Origin: Bacillus sp. es.034
Lineage (GTDB): Bacteria > Bacillota > Bacilli > Bacillales > Bacillaceae_B
DNA length: 64,000 nucleotides
NCBI RefSeq assembly: GCF_002563655.1
Contig: NZ_PDIY01000001.1
Coordinates: 964,001-1,028,000, forward strand
Direction of reading: 5' to 3'
The translations under genes were made by a program, and so were the position numbers. Shown piece after piece: positions 1 through 9,395 of this stretch (position 1 is its first letter; each line of letters opens with the position of its first letter). The notes under the pieces were generated by a model, which saw only the letters and a program-made list of their open reading frames with translations, had not been told where the DNA came from and did no database searches.

Positions 1-66
1 CTGTGTAGTATCAGTATGAAAAGTTTTACGAGATTTTAAACGTCAAAGGTTTAGAAAAAATTTCAC

Positions 67-94
67 TTGAAATTTTGCTAGATTCCACTATACT
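67..94 (+). promoter_or_regulatory. possible sigma-A promoter upstream of speE
   Basis: TTGAAA and TATACT are separated by 16 bp. It lies 217 bp before the speE start, and a small hairpin with a T run (139-159) sits in between, so it may drive a leader rather than the gene directly. Confidence 0.4.
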
Positions 95-138
95 TTTTCT
101 CATGTTTGTATTTATCATGATAGGGAAGGATAAAAATG

Positions 139-159
139 ACGTCCGATGCGGATGTTTTT
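139..159 (+). terminator. small hairpin with T run before speE
   Basis: Arms ACGTCCG and CGGATGT pair over 7 bp with one G-T wobble around a 3-nt loop and are followed by TTTT. It could terminate a leader transcript or an upstream gene outside the window. The stem is short. Confidence 0.35.
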
Positions 160-310
160 ATAAATAGGAGTAAAGCCCGTTATGTCAGGGTTTCGCTTAA
201 CAGAGTGATCTATTTTGTCCTGAAATGAACGTGTGAAAACTCAAACTAGTGGTATATGATTTATACAGAAACAGCGATCATCCATTAAAACAAGAAGGGA
301 AGTTGAAACA

Positions 311-1141
311 ATGAGTGGACTTTGGTACACAGAGAAACAAACAGAAAACTTCGGGATCACGATGAAAATCAAGAAGACTTTACATACAGAGCAAACGGAT
401 TTTCAATATCTTGAAATGGCTGAAACAGAAGAATGGGGCAATATGCTGTTCCTTGACGGCATGGTCATGACGAGCCGGAAGGATGAGTTCGTCTATCATG
501 AAATGGTGGCGCATGTTCCATTATTCACGCACCCGAACCCTGAGAACGTATTGGTTGTCGGCGGTGGAGACGGTGGGGTCATCCGTGAAGTATTGAAACA
601 CCCAAGCGTAAAGAAAGCGGTTCTTGTTGAAATCGACGGAAAAGTGATCGAGTACTCCAAGAAGTATCTTCCTGAGATTGCTGGAGAATTAGAGAACGAG
701 CGCGTGGACGTACAAGTCGACGACGGCTTCATGCACATCGCGAAGAGTGAGAACGAATATGATGTGATCATGGTCGATTCCACTGAGCCGGTAGGGCCGG
801 CAGTTAACCTGTTCACAAAAGGATTCTACGCTGGGATCTCAAAAGCATTGAAAGAAGACGGAATCTTTGTCGCGCAATGTGATAACCCTTGGTTCAAAGC
901 AGACCTTATCCGCCAGGTACAGAGCGACGTGAAGGAAATCTTCCCGATCACACGCCTGTACACAGCGAATATCCCGACATACCCAAGCGGACTGTGGGCC
1001 TTCACCATCGGTTCCAAAAAGCACGACCCTATCGAAGTACCGGAAGAGCGTTTCCACGACATCGAAACGAAATACTACACACCGGAACTGCACAAAGCAG
1101 CATTCGCCCTTCCGAAATTCGTTAAAGACCTGACAAAATAA
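311..1141 (+). CDS. speE: spermidine synthase (polyamine aminopropyltransferase)
   Basis: Transfers the aminopropyl group of decarboxylated S-adenosylmethionine to putrescine, giving spermidine in the cytosol. The 276-residue product has the expected length and fold order: a small N-terminal beta domain, then a Rossmann domain with the GGGDGG loop at residues 84-89 and the catalytic Asp156 in DSTEPVG. The ATG at 311 follows an AAGAAGGGA ribosome site. The next gene, speB, supplies putrescine from agmatine, so the pair completes spermidine synthesis from arginine, as in B. subtilis. Only 103 bp separate the two genes and no full terminator is present, so co-transcription is likely. Confidence 0.96.
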   Translation: MSGLWYTEKQTENFGITMKIKKTLHTEQTDFQYLEMAETEEWGNMLFLDGMVMTSRKDEFVYHEMVAHVPLFTHPNPENVLVVGGGDGGVIREVLKHPSVKKAVLVEIDGKVIEYSKKYLPEIAGELENERVDVQVDDGFMHIAKSENEYDVIMVDSTEPVGPAVNLFTKGFYAGISKALKEDGIFVAQCDNPWFKADLIRQVQSDVKEIFPITRLYTANIPTYPSGLWAFTIGSKKHDPIEVPEERFHDIETKYYTPELHKAAFALPKFVKDLTK

Positions 1142-1143
1142 AT

Positions 1144-1159
1144 GGGAGGGACGGACCTC
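1144..1159. repeat. GAGGGACGGACC interspersed repeat copy
   Basis: GGGAGGGACGGACCTC lies directly after the speE stop. It is one of at least eleven copies of a short intergenic repeat in this window, and a second, paired copy follows 30 bp downstream. Confidence 0.75.
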
Positions 1160-1189
1160 ACATTTCAACGGTAAATCGCTTAAAATCAA

Positions 1190-1224
1190 GGAGGGACGGA
1201 CCTGAACCAAGGTCCGTCCCTCTC
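1190..1224. repeat. paired GAGGGACGGACC repeat forming a hairpin before speB
   Basis: Two inverted copies, GAGGGACGGACCT (1191-1203) and AGGTCCGTCCCTC (1210-1222), form a perfect 13-bp stem with a 6-nt loop. The hairpin ends about 10 bp before the speB ribosome binding site and has no T run, so it is more likely an mRNA processing or attenuating structure than a full terminator. Confidence 0.8.
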
Positions 1225-1244
1225 TAAAAGAGAGGTTGAAGAAT

Positions 1245-2117
1245 ATGCGTTTTGATGAGGCTTATTCAGGTAATGTGTTTATTAAGAGCCATCCTTCTTA
1301 TGAGGAGAGCCAGGTGGTCCTTTACGGGATGCCGATGGATTGGACGGTGAGTTACCGTCCGGGTTCCCGTTTCGGTCCTGCCCGTATCCGCGAGGTGTCG
1401 ATCGGTCTGGAGGAGTATAGTGCATACCTTGACCGGGAGCTTGAAGAAGTGAAATACTATGATGCCGGTGATATCCCGCTGCCGTTCGGTAACCCGCAGC
1501 GAAGCATCGATATGATTGAAGATTATATCGACGGGCTCCTTGGCGACGGGAAGATCCCATTTGGAATGGGTGGGGAGCATCTGGTCTCATGGCCTGTAAT
1601 GAAAGCTATCGCGAAGAAATATCCGGATCTAGCCATCATCCATATGGACGCTCACACCGATCTGCGTGAAGAGTACGAAGGAGAGCCCTTATCCCACTCG
1701 ACTCCGATCCGTAAGATTGCCGAGCACATCGGACCGAAGAACGTTTACTCATTCGGCATCCGTTCCGGTATGAAAGAAGAATTCCAATGGGCGAAGGAAA
1801 ACGGCATGCATATTTCCAAGTTCGAAGTGCTCGAGCCGCTGAAGGAAATCCTTCCACAGCTAGCAGGACGTCCTGTGTATGTGACGATCGATATTGACGT
1901 ATTGGACCCTGCCCACGCTCCTGGAACAGGCACCGTGGACTGCGGCGGTATCACTTCGAAAGAATTACTGGCATCGATCCATGCCATCGCTCACTCTGAC
2001 GTGAACGTCGTGGGAGCGGATCTTGTGGAAGTGGCGCCAATCTATGATCCATCCGAGCAGACAGCGAATACGGCAAGTAAGCTGATTCGTGAAATGCTTC
2101 TTGGCTGGGTAAAATAA
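1245..2117 (+). CDS. speB: agmatinase
   Basis: Hydrolyses agmatine to putrescine and urea; a cytosolic, manganese-dependent ureohydrolase of the arginase family. Metal ligands are visible as His112 (GGEHLVSW), Asp135/His137/Asp139 (DAHTDL) and Asp216/Asp218 (DIDVLDPAH). I place the start at ATG 1245 (MRFDEAYSG, 290 residues, matching the family N terminus), about 10 nt after GAGAGG, rather than the in-frame TTG at 1236. It works with speE in polyamine synthesis. A strong repeat-derived hairpin sits immediately upstream of its ribosome site. A strong intrinsic terminator follows. Confidence 0.96.
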   Translation: MRFDEAYSGNVFIKSHPSYEESQVVLYGMPMDWTVSYRPGSRFGPARIREVSIGLEEYSAYLDRELEEVKYYDAGDIPLPFGNPQRSIDMIEDYIDGLLGDGKIPFGMGGEHLVSWPVMKAIAKKYPDLAIIHMDAHTDLREEYEGEPLSHSTPIRKIAEHIGPKNVYSFGIRSGMKEEFQWAKENGMHISKFEVLEPLKEILPQLAGRPVYVTIDIDVLDPAHAPGTGTVDCGGITSKELLASIHAIAHSDVNVVGADLVEVAPIYDPSEQTANTASKLIREMLLGWVK

Positions 2118-2123
2118 ACCATC

Positions 2124-2160
2124 AAAGCCTCTTCTCATTGGCAGAAGAGGCTTTTCTTTT
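2124..2160 (+). terminator. speB terminator
   Basis: Perfect 12-bp stem AAAGCCTCTTCT/AGAAGAGGCTTT with a 7-nt loop, then a T-rich tail. It ends the speE-speB unit. Confidence 0.9.
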
Positions 2161-2211
2161 ACCGATAATCCGCTTACATCCCTCCAATAAATGAAAACTC
2201 ACCGTGTTCCA

Positions 2212-2240
2212 TTGCAATTTCCCACAATACTTCTTATACT
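2212..2240 (+). promoter_or_regulatory. sigma-A promoter of ywiB-argS
   Basis: TTGCAA and TATACT with 17-bp spacing, 85 bp before the ywiB start and just downstream of the speB terminator. Confidence 0.65.
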
Positions 2241-2270
2241 TAATTAGTTAGAAGGAAGGGACGTCTATTT

Positions 2271-2283
2271 GAGGGACGGACCT
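2271..2283. repeat. GAGGGACGGACC repeat copy in ywiB leader
   Basis: GAGGGACGGACCT lies between the ywiB promoter and start. Degenerate relatives flank it (AAGGGACGTCT at about 2256 and TCGGACCC at 2293). Confidence 0.7.
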
Positions 2284-2324
2284 ATCACTTGATCGGACCC
2301 TAAAAAGAAAAGGATGTGAGTGGT

Positions 2325-2762
2325 TTGACGGCAAAAACGGATTACACCCCTGTCAAAGTTCACTTGAAAACCAAAATCACAATAGGAGAGGAAAGTGACT
2401 CTTTTGAATTGGTATCATTTGGTCGATACTATGAAAAAGGAGATGCCGTTTTTCTAAAGTACGATGAAGTACAAGAGGAAGGGACAACTCATACGATTGT
2501 GAAAGTCACGGATCGACAGGCCCTCATCCTTAGAAGCGGGGCAGTCAAAATGAGAATGGCCTTCAATGAACTCGAGGAACAGAATGGTTCTTACGAGAGC
2601 CAGCTCGGCACCCTTTTACTTACAACGAAAACCAAAACACTTTCACATACACAGAGTGACTCGGAGCTTGAAGGGAACTTCAACCTTTCTTACGAGTTAA
2701 AGATGCAGGACAGCCCGGTTGGGGATTATGTTATGTCCATTCACTATAAGGAGGAAGCATAG
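2325..2762 (+). CDS. ywiB: YwiB family DUF1934 beta-barrel protein
   Basis: A 145-residue protein of unknown function. Sequence pattern and position directly before argS match B. subtilis YwiB (DUF1934, a small calycin-like beta-barrel). No catalytic motif or signal peptide is apparent. I chose TTG 2325 because the AAAGGATG ribosome site lies 8 nt upstream; the in-frame GTG at 2316 would overlap that site. It ends 4 bp before the argS start, so the two are co-transcribed and probably translationally coupled. The function is not known and I do not infer one. Confidence 0.8.
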   Translation: MTAKTDYTPVKVHLKTKITIGEESDSFELVSFGRYYEKGDAVFLKYDEVQEEGTTHTIVKVTDRQALILRSGAVKMRMAFNELEEQNGSYESQLGTLLLTTKTKTLSHTQSDSELEGNFNLSYELKMQDSPVGDYVMSIHYKEEA

Positions 2763-2766
2763 GGAT

Positions 2767-4437
2767 ATGAATATCGTCGAAAAAGTACAAGAAAACCTGA
2801 AAGCCGAAATCAAAGCAGCGGTCCTGAAAGCGGGACTTGCTACAGAGGATCAAATCCCGGATGTCATCCTTGAGATCCCGAAAGAAAAGTCACACGGGGA
2901 TTATTCAACGAATATGGCCATGCAGCTTGCAAGAGTCGCAAAAAAAGCTCCGCGCATGATCGCAGACGACATCGTCGCTAACTTCGACCAGTCCAAAGCA
3001 TCTATTGAAAAAATGGAGATTGCAGGACCTGGATTCATCAATTTCTATATGAACAACGAATACTTAACAGATCTGATCCCTTTGATTCTCGATCAGGATC
3101 AGGAGTACGGTCAGTCGGACGCGGGAAATGGCGAGAGAGTGAACGTCGAGTTCGTATCTGCCAACCCGACAGGCGACCTTCACCTGGGCCATGCCCGTGG
3201 AGCGGCCGTCGGTGATTCCCTATGTAACGTCCTTGAAAAAGCGGGCTACAAAGTAACCCGTGAATACTACATCAATGATGCCGGAAATCAGATTCATAAC
3301 CTGGCGATCTCCGTTGAAGCACGTTACTTCCAGGCCCTTGGACAAGACAAGGCGATGCCTGAAGACGGATATCACGGAGCGGACATCATCGGAATCGGAA
3401 AGAAACTGGCTGAAGAATTCGGCTCGAAATATGCAGAAGTAAGCGATGAAGAACGCAACAAGTTTTTCCGTGAGTACGGTCTGAAGATCGAAATGGCCAA
3501 GCTTCAAAAGGACCTTGAGATGTTCCGTGTTCCATTCAACGTGTGGTACTCTGAAACATCACTATATGAAAATGGGAAAATCGATGCGGCATTGAAGACG
3601 CTGAGAGACAACGGTCACGTTTACGAAGAGGACGGCGCGACGTGGTTCCGCTCGACTGAACTGGGTGATGACAAAAACCGTGTTCTCATCAAGAACGACG
3701 GCACGTACACATACCTGACTCCGGATATTTCGTACCATAAGGATAAATTCGAGCGCGGGCATGATGTGCTGATCAATATCTGGGGAGCGGACCATCACGG
3801 ATACATCCCCCGCATGAAAGCGGCCATCGAAGCACTCGGCTTTGACCGTGACAAACTGGAAGTGGAAGTCATCCAACTCGTTCACCTTTATAAAGATGGG
3901 GAAAAGATGAAGATGAGTAAGCGTACAGGAAAAGCCGTCACTTTACGTGAGCTTGTCGAAGAGGTCGGCCTTGATGCAGTCCGCTATTTCTTCGCCATGA
4001 GAAGTGCCGATACGCATATGGATTTTGACCTGGACTTAGCCGTATCCCAGTCCAACGAAAACCCTGTCTACTATGCTCAATATGCCCACGCGCGTATTTG
4101 CAGCATCCTTCGCCAGGCAGAAGAACAGGGACTGGCCTCTGAAGACAAGATCGATTTAAAGCTGATCGGTACGGAAAAAGAAGTCGACCTACTGAAAAAG
4201 CTGGGTGAATTCCCGCAAATGATCGCCGATGCAGCCGAGAAACGCACACCACACCGTGTAGCGAATTATATCAACGACCTGGCATCTGCTTTCCACAGCT
4301 TCTACAATGCCAATAAGGTTCTTGATGAAGAAAATCGTGAATTGACGACAGCACGTCTTGCTTTAGTAAAAGTCGTACGCGTCACGTTGCAAAACGCTCT
4401 TGCCTTGATCGGTGTAGCAGCTCCGGAAAAAATGTAA
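2767..4437 (+). CDS. argS: arginyl-tRNA synthetase
   Basis: Class I aminoacyl-tRNA synthetase that charges tRNA-Arg. The 556-residue length equals the B. subtilis enzyme. Domains in order: the N-terminal additional domain (about 1-100), the Rossmann catalytic domain with the HIGH-type motif HLGH at 139-142 and the KMSKS-type motif MSKR at 383-386, and a C-terminal helical anticodon-binding (DALR) domain. Start ATG 2767 (MNIVEKVQ) is preceded by AAGGAGG at 2748, inside the end of ywiB. A longer in-frame reading from 2719 lies within ywiB and is rejected. It is followed by a repeat-derived terminator. Confidence 0.97.
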   Translation: MNIVEKVQENLKAEIKAAVLKAGLATEDQIPDVILEIPKEKSHGDYSTNMAMQLARVAKKAPRMIADDIVANFDQSKASIEKMEIAGPGFINFYMNNEYLTDLIPLILDQDQEYGQSDAGNGERVNVEFVSANPTGDLHLGHARGAAVGDSLCNVLEKAGYKVTREYYINDAGNQIHNLAISVEARYFQALGQDKAMPEDGYHGADIIGIGKKLAEEFGSKYAEVSDEERNKFFREYGLKIEMAKLQKDLEMFRVPFNVWYSETSLYENGKIDAALKTLRDNGHVYEEDGATWFRSTELGDDKNRVLIKNDGTYTYLTPDISYHKDKFERGHDVLINIWGADHHGYIPRMKAAIEALGFDRDKLEVEVIQLVHLYKDGEKMKMSKRTGKAVTLRELVEEVGLDAVRYFFAMRSADTHMDFDLDLAVSQSNENPVYYAQYAHARICSILRQAEEQGLASEDKIDLKLIGTEKEVDLLKKLGEFPQMIADAAEKRTPHRVANYINDLASAFHSFYNANKVLDEENRELTTARLALVKVVRVTLQNALALIGVAAPEKM

Positions 4438-4443
4438 TTATAG

Positions 4444-4476
4444 AAGGTCCGTCCCTCATCAGGATGGACCTTTTTC
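4444..4476 (+). terminator. argS terminator built from the GGTCCGTCC repeat
   Basis: AAGGTCCGTCC pairs with GGATGGACCTT (11 bp, one G-T wobble) around a 7-nt loop, followed by TTTTT. The 5' arm is a copy of the interspersed GGTCCGTCCCTC repeat. Confidence 0.88.
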
Positions 4477-4534
4477 TTATATTTCGGCCGCTTTGACGTA
4501 TAATAATGGAAGATGGATGAAGGAGGAGAATGGT

Positions 4535-4714
4535 ATGAAAACGGTCGTATTAGCGATTGTAACCGGATTTTTAGTCGGGTTTATCTTTGCTTTATTTAAG
4601 TTACCGATACCTGCCCCGCCTGCACTGGCAGGAATTGCAGGAATCGTGGGTATTTATCTTGGGTTCAAAGCCTTCATGGCGATTCAGCCCTGGATTGAGT
4701 CTGTATTTAAATGA
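4535..4714 (+). CDS. XapX-family (DUF1427) small membrane protein
   Basis: A 59-residue protein with two hydrophobic segments separated by a proline/alanine turn (KLPIPAPPAL), the typical XapX-domain arrangement. The function of the family is not established; a role at the membrane is the only safe inference. Start ATG 4535 lies 8 nt after AAGGAGGA, a strong ribosome site; the longer frame from 4493 has none. It stands alone between the argS terminator and a bidirectional terminator shared with uvsE. Confidence 0.75.
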   Translation: MKTVVLAIVTGFLVGFIFALFKLPIPAPPALAGIAGIVGIYLGFKAFMAIQPWIESVFK

Positions 4715-4725
4715 TGTGTACATAA

Positions 4726-4755
4726 AAAAAGATGAACACCCACGTGTCCATCTTT
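4726..4755. terminator. bidirectional terminator between the XapX gene and uvsE
   Basis: GATG-ACAC/GTGT-CATC stem with one internal mismatch and a CCAC loop. It has seven A before and a T-rich run after, so it works in both orientations for the convergent genes. Confidence 0.8.
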
Positions 4756-4761
4756 TCTTCT

Positions 4762-5715
4762 TTACCACTCAAGGGCCCCGCCATTGATCCTTTTCACCCC
4801 GCGAATGGACGCCAAATCTTCAATCAGCTTCAGCATGGCAAGATCTTTATGTTTGGCTTCGATCATAAAATCCACGTCCTGATCCAACGTCTTCAGGGTT
4901 TTGAAGAATCCTTCCACAAATCCCGGATCAACCAGGTCGGCATGGGAACGGAAGGCCTTATCGGATTTAGGGGAGGAGATATGTATTTTCGGCACTAAAT
5001 CTCTCCTGTCCCAGGTGGCAAAAACAGCTTCAAGATATTCCTCAAGAGGCTTATCACTCGGATTGGCTTCGTGATGGTGAATGTCGAGGACCATGGGGGT
5101 GTTCTCTTTTTGACAAGCGGTGAGCGTTTCTTCGACGGTATAGGTCTTGTCGTCATTCTCAAGGGTCATGATGTCTTTTACATCCGGAGGGAGGTCTTTC
5201 AGGTTTTCATGAAAACGAATCAGCGTTTCTTCCTTATCCCCGTAGCTCCCTCCGATATGGATATTGATGACGGAATCCTTCTCGATCCCCATATATTCAA
5301 GCATCCGGTAGTGATACACCATATCTTTCACGGCATTGTCCGTCACATGCTGCTTGGGACTCGTGAATAAGGTGAACTGGTTTGGATGAAAGCTTGCCCT
5401 GATCCCGAACTTTTTGATCAGATCTCCAAGCTCCTTCCATTCGTTTTGAAAAGGGGAATGGAAATCCCATTCCACCTCGGGATGGGTGGCCAGGGGAACG
5501 AGGGAGCTCGATAATCTGTACAGCTTGATTTCATGAGCCGCGCACAGATAGAGGATGCGTTTCGTATGTTCCAGGTTTAATCTCGTCACTTTCTTCAGGC
5601 GATCCATCTGCTCGCTCTTTGGTAACTCTGTGAATCGTTTGTAGGTCATGGTTTTGGCCGGGCTTGCATCCCATAAAGAGAGGGAGTTCGCCACGAATCC
5701 CAGTCGGACTTTCAT
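4762..5715 (-). CDS. uvsE: UV damage endonuclease UvsE
   Basis: A 317-residue UvdE/UvsE family endonuclease that nicks DNA 5' to UV photoproducts in an alternative excision repair route. The TIM-barrel metal-site segments typical of the family are visible: FHPNQF (about 109-114), NIHIGGSYGD (about 150-159), ENDD (about 187), DIHHHE (about 212-217) and a final MIEAKHKD (about 281-288). It starts 11 bp after the clsB stop with an ATG preceded by GGGGGAG, so the two genes form a minus-strand operon, as ywjD-ywjE do in B. subtilis. It shares a bidirectional terminator with the XapX gene. Confidence 0.92.
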   Translation of the reverse strand: MKVRLGFVANSLSLWDASPAKTMTYKRFTELPKSEQMDRLKKVTRLNLEHTKRILYLCAAHEIKLYRLSSSLVPLATHPEVEWDFHSPFQNEWKELGDLIKKFGIRASFHPNQFTLFTSPKQHVTDNAVKDMVYHYRMLEYMGIEKDSVINIHIGGSYGDKEETLIRFHENLKDLPPDVKDIMTLENDDKTYTVEETLTACQKENTPMVLDIHHHEANPSDKPLEEYLEAVFATWDRRDLVPKIHISSPKSDKAFRSHADLVDPGFVEGFFKTLKTLDQDVDFMIEAKHKDLAMLKLIEDLASIRGVKRINGGALEW

Positions 5716-5726
5716 GTGTCTCCCCC

Positions 5727-6932
5727 CTAAAGTAAGATAGAAATGACTGAAGCGACGCGTTCTTTTAACCGTGTGAGCATGGAAACCGATGAAAGGTCGC
5801 TTTCGCTTAACATGTCGGATGCCGCCATGTCTTTCTCCATTTCCGTTTTCAACGTCTGGATAAATTCTTTATCGTAAATCAGGTTATTGATTTCTAAATT
5901 GATAAAGAAGCTGCGCTTATCAAAATTGCCAGTGCCGATATCGCAGAAATGATCATCGACGACCATCACTTTTGCATGGTAAAAACCGTCCAAGAATTGA
6001 TACACTTTCGCACCCTTTGCGAGGAGCGGTCTGAAATACGGAAAGGCCGCTTCTTTCACCAGCATATGATCGGCATTATTCGGTATAATGATCTTGACGG
6101 TGACACCCCTGCCCAGCGCGTCCAAAAGGGTATCCATCAATTTGGGGGTGGGAATGAAATAAGGCGTACCGATGATGATTTCATCTTGTGCCTCGTCGAT
6201 GAATTTACCAAAGAAGTCTTCGATATTGATCCCCTCGGTTGGGAAAATCCGATGTTCGATGCTTCCTTTTTCAGAAGGAGGGAAATACGCTGCTTCGTCC
6301 TTTAAATCTTTCTGGGTCGTACGGAACCAGTCAATACAGAATTCCGTTTGCAGATCATGAACACCTTCTCCTGTGAGGCGGAGGTGATAATCCCTCCACG
6401 GAGAAAGCTCCGGCTTATCATTTTCATCGATATATTCCTTCCCGATGTTGTACCCGCCCAAATAACCGGTCACCCCATCGATGACGGTGATCTTCCGGTG
6501 ATTACGCTGCTGGGAGGAAAAGAACAGGTAGGGAAACTTGACTCTTCGGCAATAATCGACTTCCACACCTGCATCCCGAAGCTCCTTTACCTTCGACTTC
6601 GGGACGTTATGACTGCCGATCTGGTCCATCAGAAGACGGACTTCAATCCCTTCTTGTGCCTTTCCTTTCAGCAGTTCCAGGAACCTGTTGGCAAAATGGT
6701 CATCCTGGACGATATAAAATAATACATGAATAGAAGACGTTGCTTCTCTCATCTCTTTAAACATCTGATCAAAAAGCTCGGGGCCTCTTGAAAATAATTG
6801 AATATCACTATTTCGCTTTTCATAATCTCTTCTTGTCCGCGTCCGGATGAAATGGCTTCTTCCCAATTTGAAATCGAGCATCAGCCATCCGATGATTGCG
6901 GCAAGGAGAACCAGTAGGATTAACCACCACAT
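5727..6932 (-). CDS. clsB: cardiolipin synthase (YwjE type)
   Basis: A 401-residue phospholipase D superfamily enzyme that condenses phosphatidylglycerol into cardiolipin at the membrane. One N-terminal transmembrane segment (about 2-20) precedes two HKD motifs, HRKITVID at 145-152 and HAKVMVVD at 319-326, each followed by the expected Gly/Asn context. The length and the pairing with uvsE match B. subtilis YwjE, a minor cardiolipin synthase. It is divergent from the fadF operon. Its own promoter was not recognised. Confidence 0.9.
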   Translation of the reverse strand: MWWLILLVLLAAIIGWLMLDFKLGRSHFIRTRTRRDYEKRNSDIQLFSRGPELFDQMFKEMREATSSIHVLFYIVQDDHFANRFLELLKGKAQEGIEVRLLMDQIGSHNVPKSKVKELRDAGVEVDYCRRVKFPYLFFSSQQRNHRKITVIDGVTGYLGGYNIGKEYIDENDKPELSPWRDYHLRLTGEGVHDLQTEFCIDWFRTTQKDLKDEAAYFPPSEKGSIEHRIFPTEGINIEDFFGKFIDEAQDEIIIGTPYFIPTPKLMDTLLDALGRGVTVKIIIPNNADHMLVKEAAFPYFRPLLAKGAKVYQFLDGFYHAKVMVVDDHFCDIGTGNFDKRSFFINLEINNLIYDKEFIQTLKTEMEKDMAASDMLSESDLSSVSMLTRLKERVASVISILL

Positions 6933-7067
6933 AGAATCACTCTCTCATTTGCATTATCTTTAGTATGTCCTCTTTCTTACGTACATTACATCCTTTCTTC
7001 TTTTCCCTTTCATGAGTCCTTTTGAAACCTGTGGGGGGTACTAATAGTCCTGTTTGTTTTCAAGGAA

Positions 7068-7081
7068 TGAATAATCGTTCA
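7068..7081. promoter_or_regulatory. candidate FadR-type operator 1
   Basis: TGAATAATCGTTCA is an imperfect palindrome of the TGAA-N6-TTCA type, 52 bp upstream of a second similar site that overlaps the fadF promoter. The B. subtilis FadR box is a TGAATGA/TCATTCA palindrome. Confidence 0.45.
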
Positions 7082-7114
7082 TGAAAAGGTTTTCATTTTT
7101 ATTGAGAAAAACCA

Positions 7115-7142
7115 TTGACTGAATGCTCATTCATAATATAAT
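7115..7142 (+). promoter_or_regulatory. sigma-A promoter of the fadF operon
   Basis: TTGACT and TATAAT with 16-bp spacing, 95 bp before the fadF start. The spacer contains TGAATGCTCATTCA, so a bound repressor would block RNA polymerase. Confidence 0.75.
7120..7133. promoter_or_regulatory. FadR-type operator overlapping the fadF promoter
   Basis: TGAATGCTCATTCA closely resembles the B. subtilis FadR consensus (TGAATGA...TCATTCA) and lies between -35 and -10. In B. subtilis fadF-acdA-rpoE is a FadR target derepressed by long-chain acyl-CoA. Whether FadR or the local TetR protein binds here is inference. Confidence 0.7.
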
Positions 7143-7236
7143 GGAGATATGAACTATTCAGAATATTAATTTGGTTTGTAAAAGTTTGAACAAAGGGGAT
7201 GTTCAAATCAGGCCAATGAAGGGGGAGTGTTTGTCT

Positions 7237-9354
7237 ATGAATGGGTTACTCATTCTCAATTGGGTCGCATTTATCCTTGTGACCGTTTATGCACTGAGTC
7301 TGTTTGTGTATGTAGTAAAGACGAGAATTGAATATATTAAGCTCGGGAAAAAAGTGGAATTCGATAAACGATTCAAAGAACGGTTCCAGAAAATCCTGGT
7401 TAACGTCTTCGGACAGAAGAAACTCCTGAAGGATAAGAAAAGTGGAGCGATCCACGTCATGTTCTTCTACGGTTTCATCCTTGTCCAGTTCGGGGCCATC
7501 GATTTCATCTGGAAGGGGCTTGCTCCGGGAAGTCACTTACCACTTGGGCCGCTATATCCAGGCTTCACGTTCTTCCAGGAGATCGTCACACTGATGATCC
7601 TCGTCGCGGTTGTCTGGGCGTTCCATCGCCGCTATGTGGAAAAGCTGGTCCGTTTAAAAAGAGGATTCAAATCAGGGCTTGTTCTCTTGTTCATCGGTGG
7701 ATTAATGCTTTCGGTCCTAGTCGGGAACGGGATGGGCATCATTTGGCACGGTGAAGACCTTGCCTGGACGGAGCCTATTGCATCGCTGATCGCAGGAGCA
7801 CTTGGAGGCATCGGGGAAACGGCGTCCATCGCCATTTTCTATGTGGCCTGGTGGATTCATTTACTATTCTTGTTGGCATTCCTTGTGTATGTGCCGCAAT
7901 CCAAGCATGCGCATTTAATTGCAGGTCCTGCCAATGTTTATTTCAATCGTTTAGACAACCCTGGAAAGCTTAAGCCGATCGACTTTGAAGATGAGTCAGC
8001 TGAAAGCTTCGGGGTAGGTAAAATTGAAGAGTTTACGCAGCATCAGATGATCGACTTCTACGCATGTGTGGAGTGTGGTCGTTGTACGAATATGTGTCCG
8101 GCAACCGGAACAGGGAAAATGCTTTCCCCTATGGACCTGATCGTCAAGCTTCGTGATAACCTGACGAATCACGGTGCTGTCGTGACGCAGAAGAAGCCAT
8201 GGGTGCCGACATTCGCATTCAATGGCACAAAAGGGAATCAATTAGCTATGGCAAGTGCGACTCAAGCGGCCGAAGAAGCGGCAGCAGGAGCTGCGTACAG
8301 TCCAAGCCTGATCGGGGACGTCATCACAGAAGAAGAAATCTGGGCATGTACAACGTGCCGTAACTGTGAAGACCAATGTCCGGTCATGAATGAGCACGTG
8401 GATAAAATCATTGACCTTCGCCGCTACCTCGTTCTGACGGAAGGGAAGATGGATGCCGACGCACAGCGCGCCATGCAAAACATCGAGCGCCAGGGGAATC
8501 CTTGGGGTCTGAACCGTAAAGAACGTGAAAACTGGCGTGAAGCGAGAGAAGACGTGACGATTCCTACGGTAAAAGAAATGAAAAAAGCAGGGGAAGACTT
8601 CGAATTCCTATTCTGGGTCGGATCCATGGGTTCATTCGATAACCGAAGCCAAAAGATCGCTTTATCTTTCGCCAAGCTGATGAATGAAGCCGGCGTGAAG
8701 TTCGCGATTCTCGGTAATAAAGAAAAGAACTCCGGTGATACACCGAGACGTCTCGGAAACGAATTCTTGTTCCAGGAGCTTGCCGGTCAAAATATCGCTG
8801 AGTTCGAAAAACATGAAATCAAGAAAATCGTAACGATTGATCCGCATGCGTACAACATTTTTAAAAATGAGTATCCGGACTTTGGTCTGGAAGCGGAAGT
8901 CTATCACCATACAGAACTTCTTCATCAACTGGTACAGGAAGGTCGCTTGAAGCCTCAATACGAAGTGAACGAAACAATCACCTTCCATGATTCCTGTTAC
9001 CTTGGACGTTACAACGAAGTGTACGATCCACCTCGTGAAATCCTGAAATCCATTTCCGGCGTGAAATTGGTCGAGATTGAACGTAACCGTGAAAAAGGCA
9101 TGTGCTGTGGAGCAGGTGGAGGACTGATGTGGATGGAAGAAGACGCAGGACACCGCGTCAACGTCTCCCGTACTGAGCAGGCACTGGCAGTCAGTCCGTC
9201 GGTCATCAGCTCGGGCTGTCCATACTGTCTGACGATGCTGTCGGATGGTACGAAAGCGAAGGAAGTGGAAGAAACGGTTTCTACGCTGGATGTAGCAGAA
9301 ATCCTTGAAAAAGCCGTTTGTGGCGATCTAAAGGACCAACCGGCTGCATCTTAA
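7237..9354 (+). CDS. fadF: FadF, membrane iron-sulfur oxidoreductase for beta-oxidation electrons
   Basis: A 705-residue protein, as long as B. subtilis FadF (YwjF). The N-terminal half has about five to six membrane segments (residues 1-230) of the nitrate-reductase gamma-subunit type. It is followed by two [4Fe-4S] motifs with cysteines at 277/280/283/287 and 371/374/377/381, then cysteine-rich CCG domains ending in Cys623-Cys624. The family is thought to pass electrons from acyl-CoA dehydrogenases, via ETF, to menaquinone. Start ATG 7237 follows GGGGGAG by 9 nt; the upstream in-frame ATG at 7171 lacks a ribosome site. First gene of the fad block and preceded by a FadR-like operator. Confidence 0.92.
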   Translation: MNGLLILNWVAFILVTVYALSLFVYVVKTRIEYIKLGKKVEFDKRFKERFQKILVNVFGQKKLLKDKKSGAIHVMFFYGFILVQFGAIDFIWKGLAPGSHLPLGPLYPGFTFFQEIVTLMILVAVVWAFHRRYVEKLVRLKRGFKSGLVLLFIGGLMLSVLVGNGMGIIWHGEDLAWTEPIASLIAGALGGIGETASIAIFYVAWWIHLLFLLAFLVYVPQSKHAHLIAGPANVYFNRLDNPGKLKPIDFEDESAESFGVGKIEEFTQHQMIDFYACVECGRCTNMCPATGTGKMLSPMDLIVKLRDNLTNHGAVVTQKKPWVPTFAFNGTKGNQLAMASATQAAEEAAAGAAYSPSLIGDVITEEEIWACTTCRNCEDQCPVMNEHVDKIIDLRRYLVLTEGKMDADAQRAMQNIERQGNPWGLNRKERENWREAREDVTIPTVKEMKKAGEDFEFLFWVGSMGSFDNRSQKIALSFAKLMNEAGVKFAILGNKEKNSGDTPRRLGNEFLFQELAGQNIAEFEKHEIKKIVTIDPHAYNIFKNEYPDFGLEAEVYHHTELLHQLVQEGRLKPQYEVNETITFHDSCYLGRYNEVYDPPREILKSISGVKLVEIERNREKGMCCGAGGGLMWMEEDAGHRVNVSRTEQALAVSPSVISSGCPYCLTMLSDGTKAKEVEETVSTLDVAEILEKAVCGDLKDQPAAS

Positions 9355-9395
9355 AAAGAATATTATCAACACAATAATGAATTAGACACATATTC

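Larger units (their letters stand above)
1..310 (+). other. speE upstream region, no gene seen
   Basis: No open frame with a ribosome binding site is visible. The stretch holds a possible sigma-A promoter (67-94), a small hairpin with a T run (139-159) and the speE Shine-Dalgarno (AAGAAGGGA near 291-300). A weaker promoter-like TATGAT at 255-260 lacks a good -35. In B. subtilis a penicillin-binding protein gene lies upstream of speE; here it would be outside the window. Confidence 0.5.

Noticed and set aside
839..1210. Long minus-strand frame over the end of speE
   Set aside because: Antisense shadow of a conserved enzyme, no ribosome site and no recognisable protein pattern.
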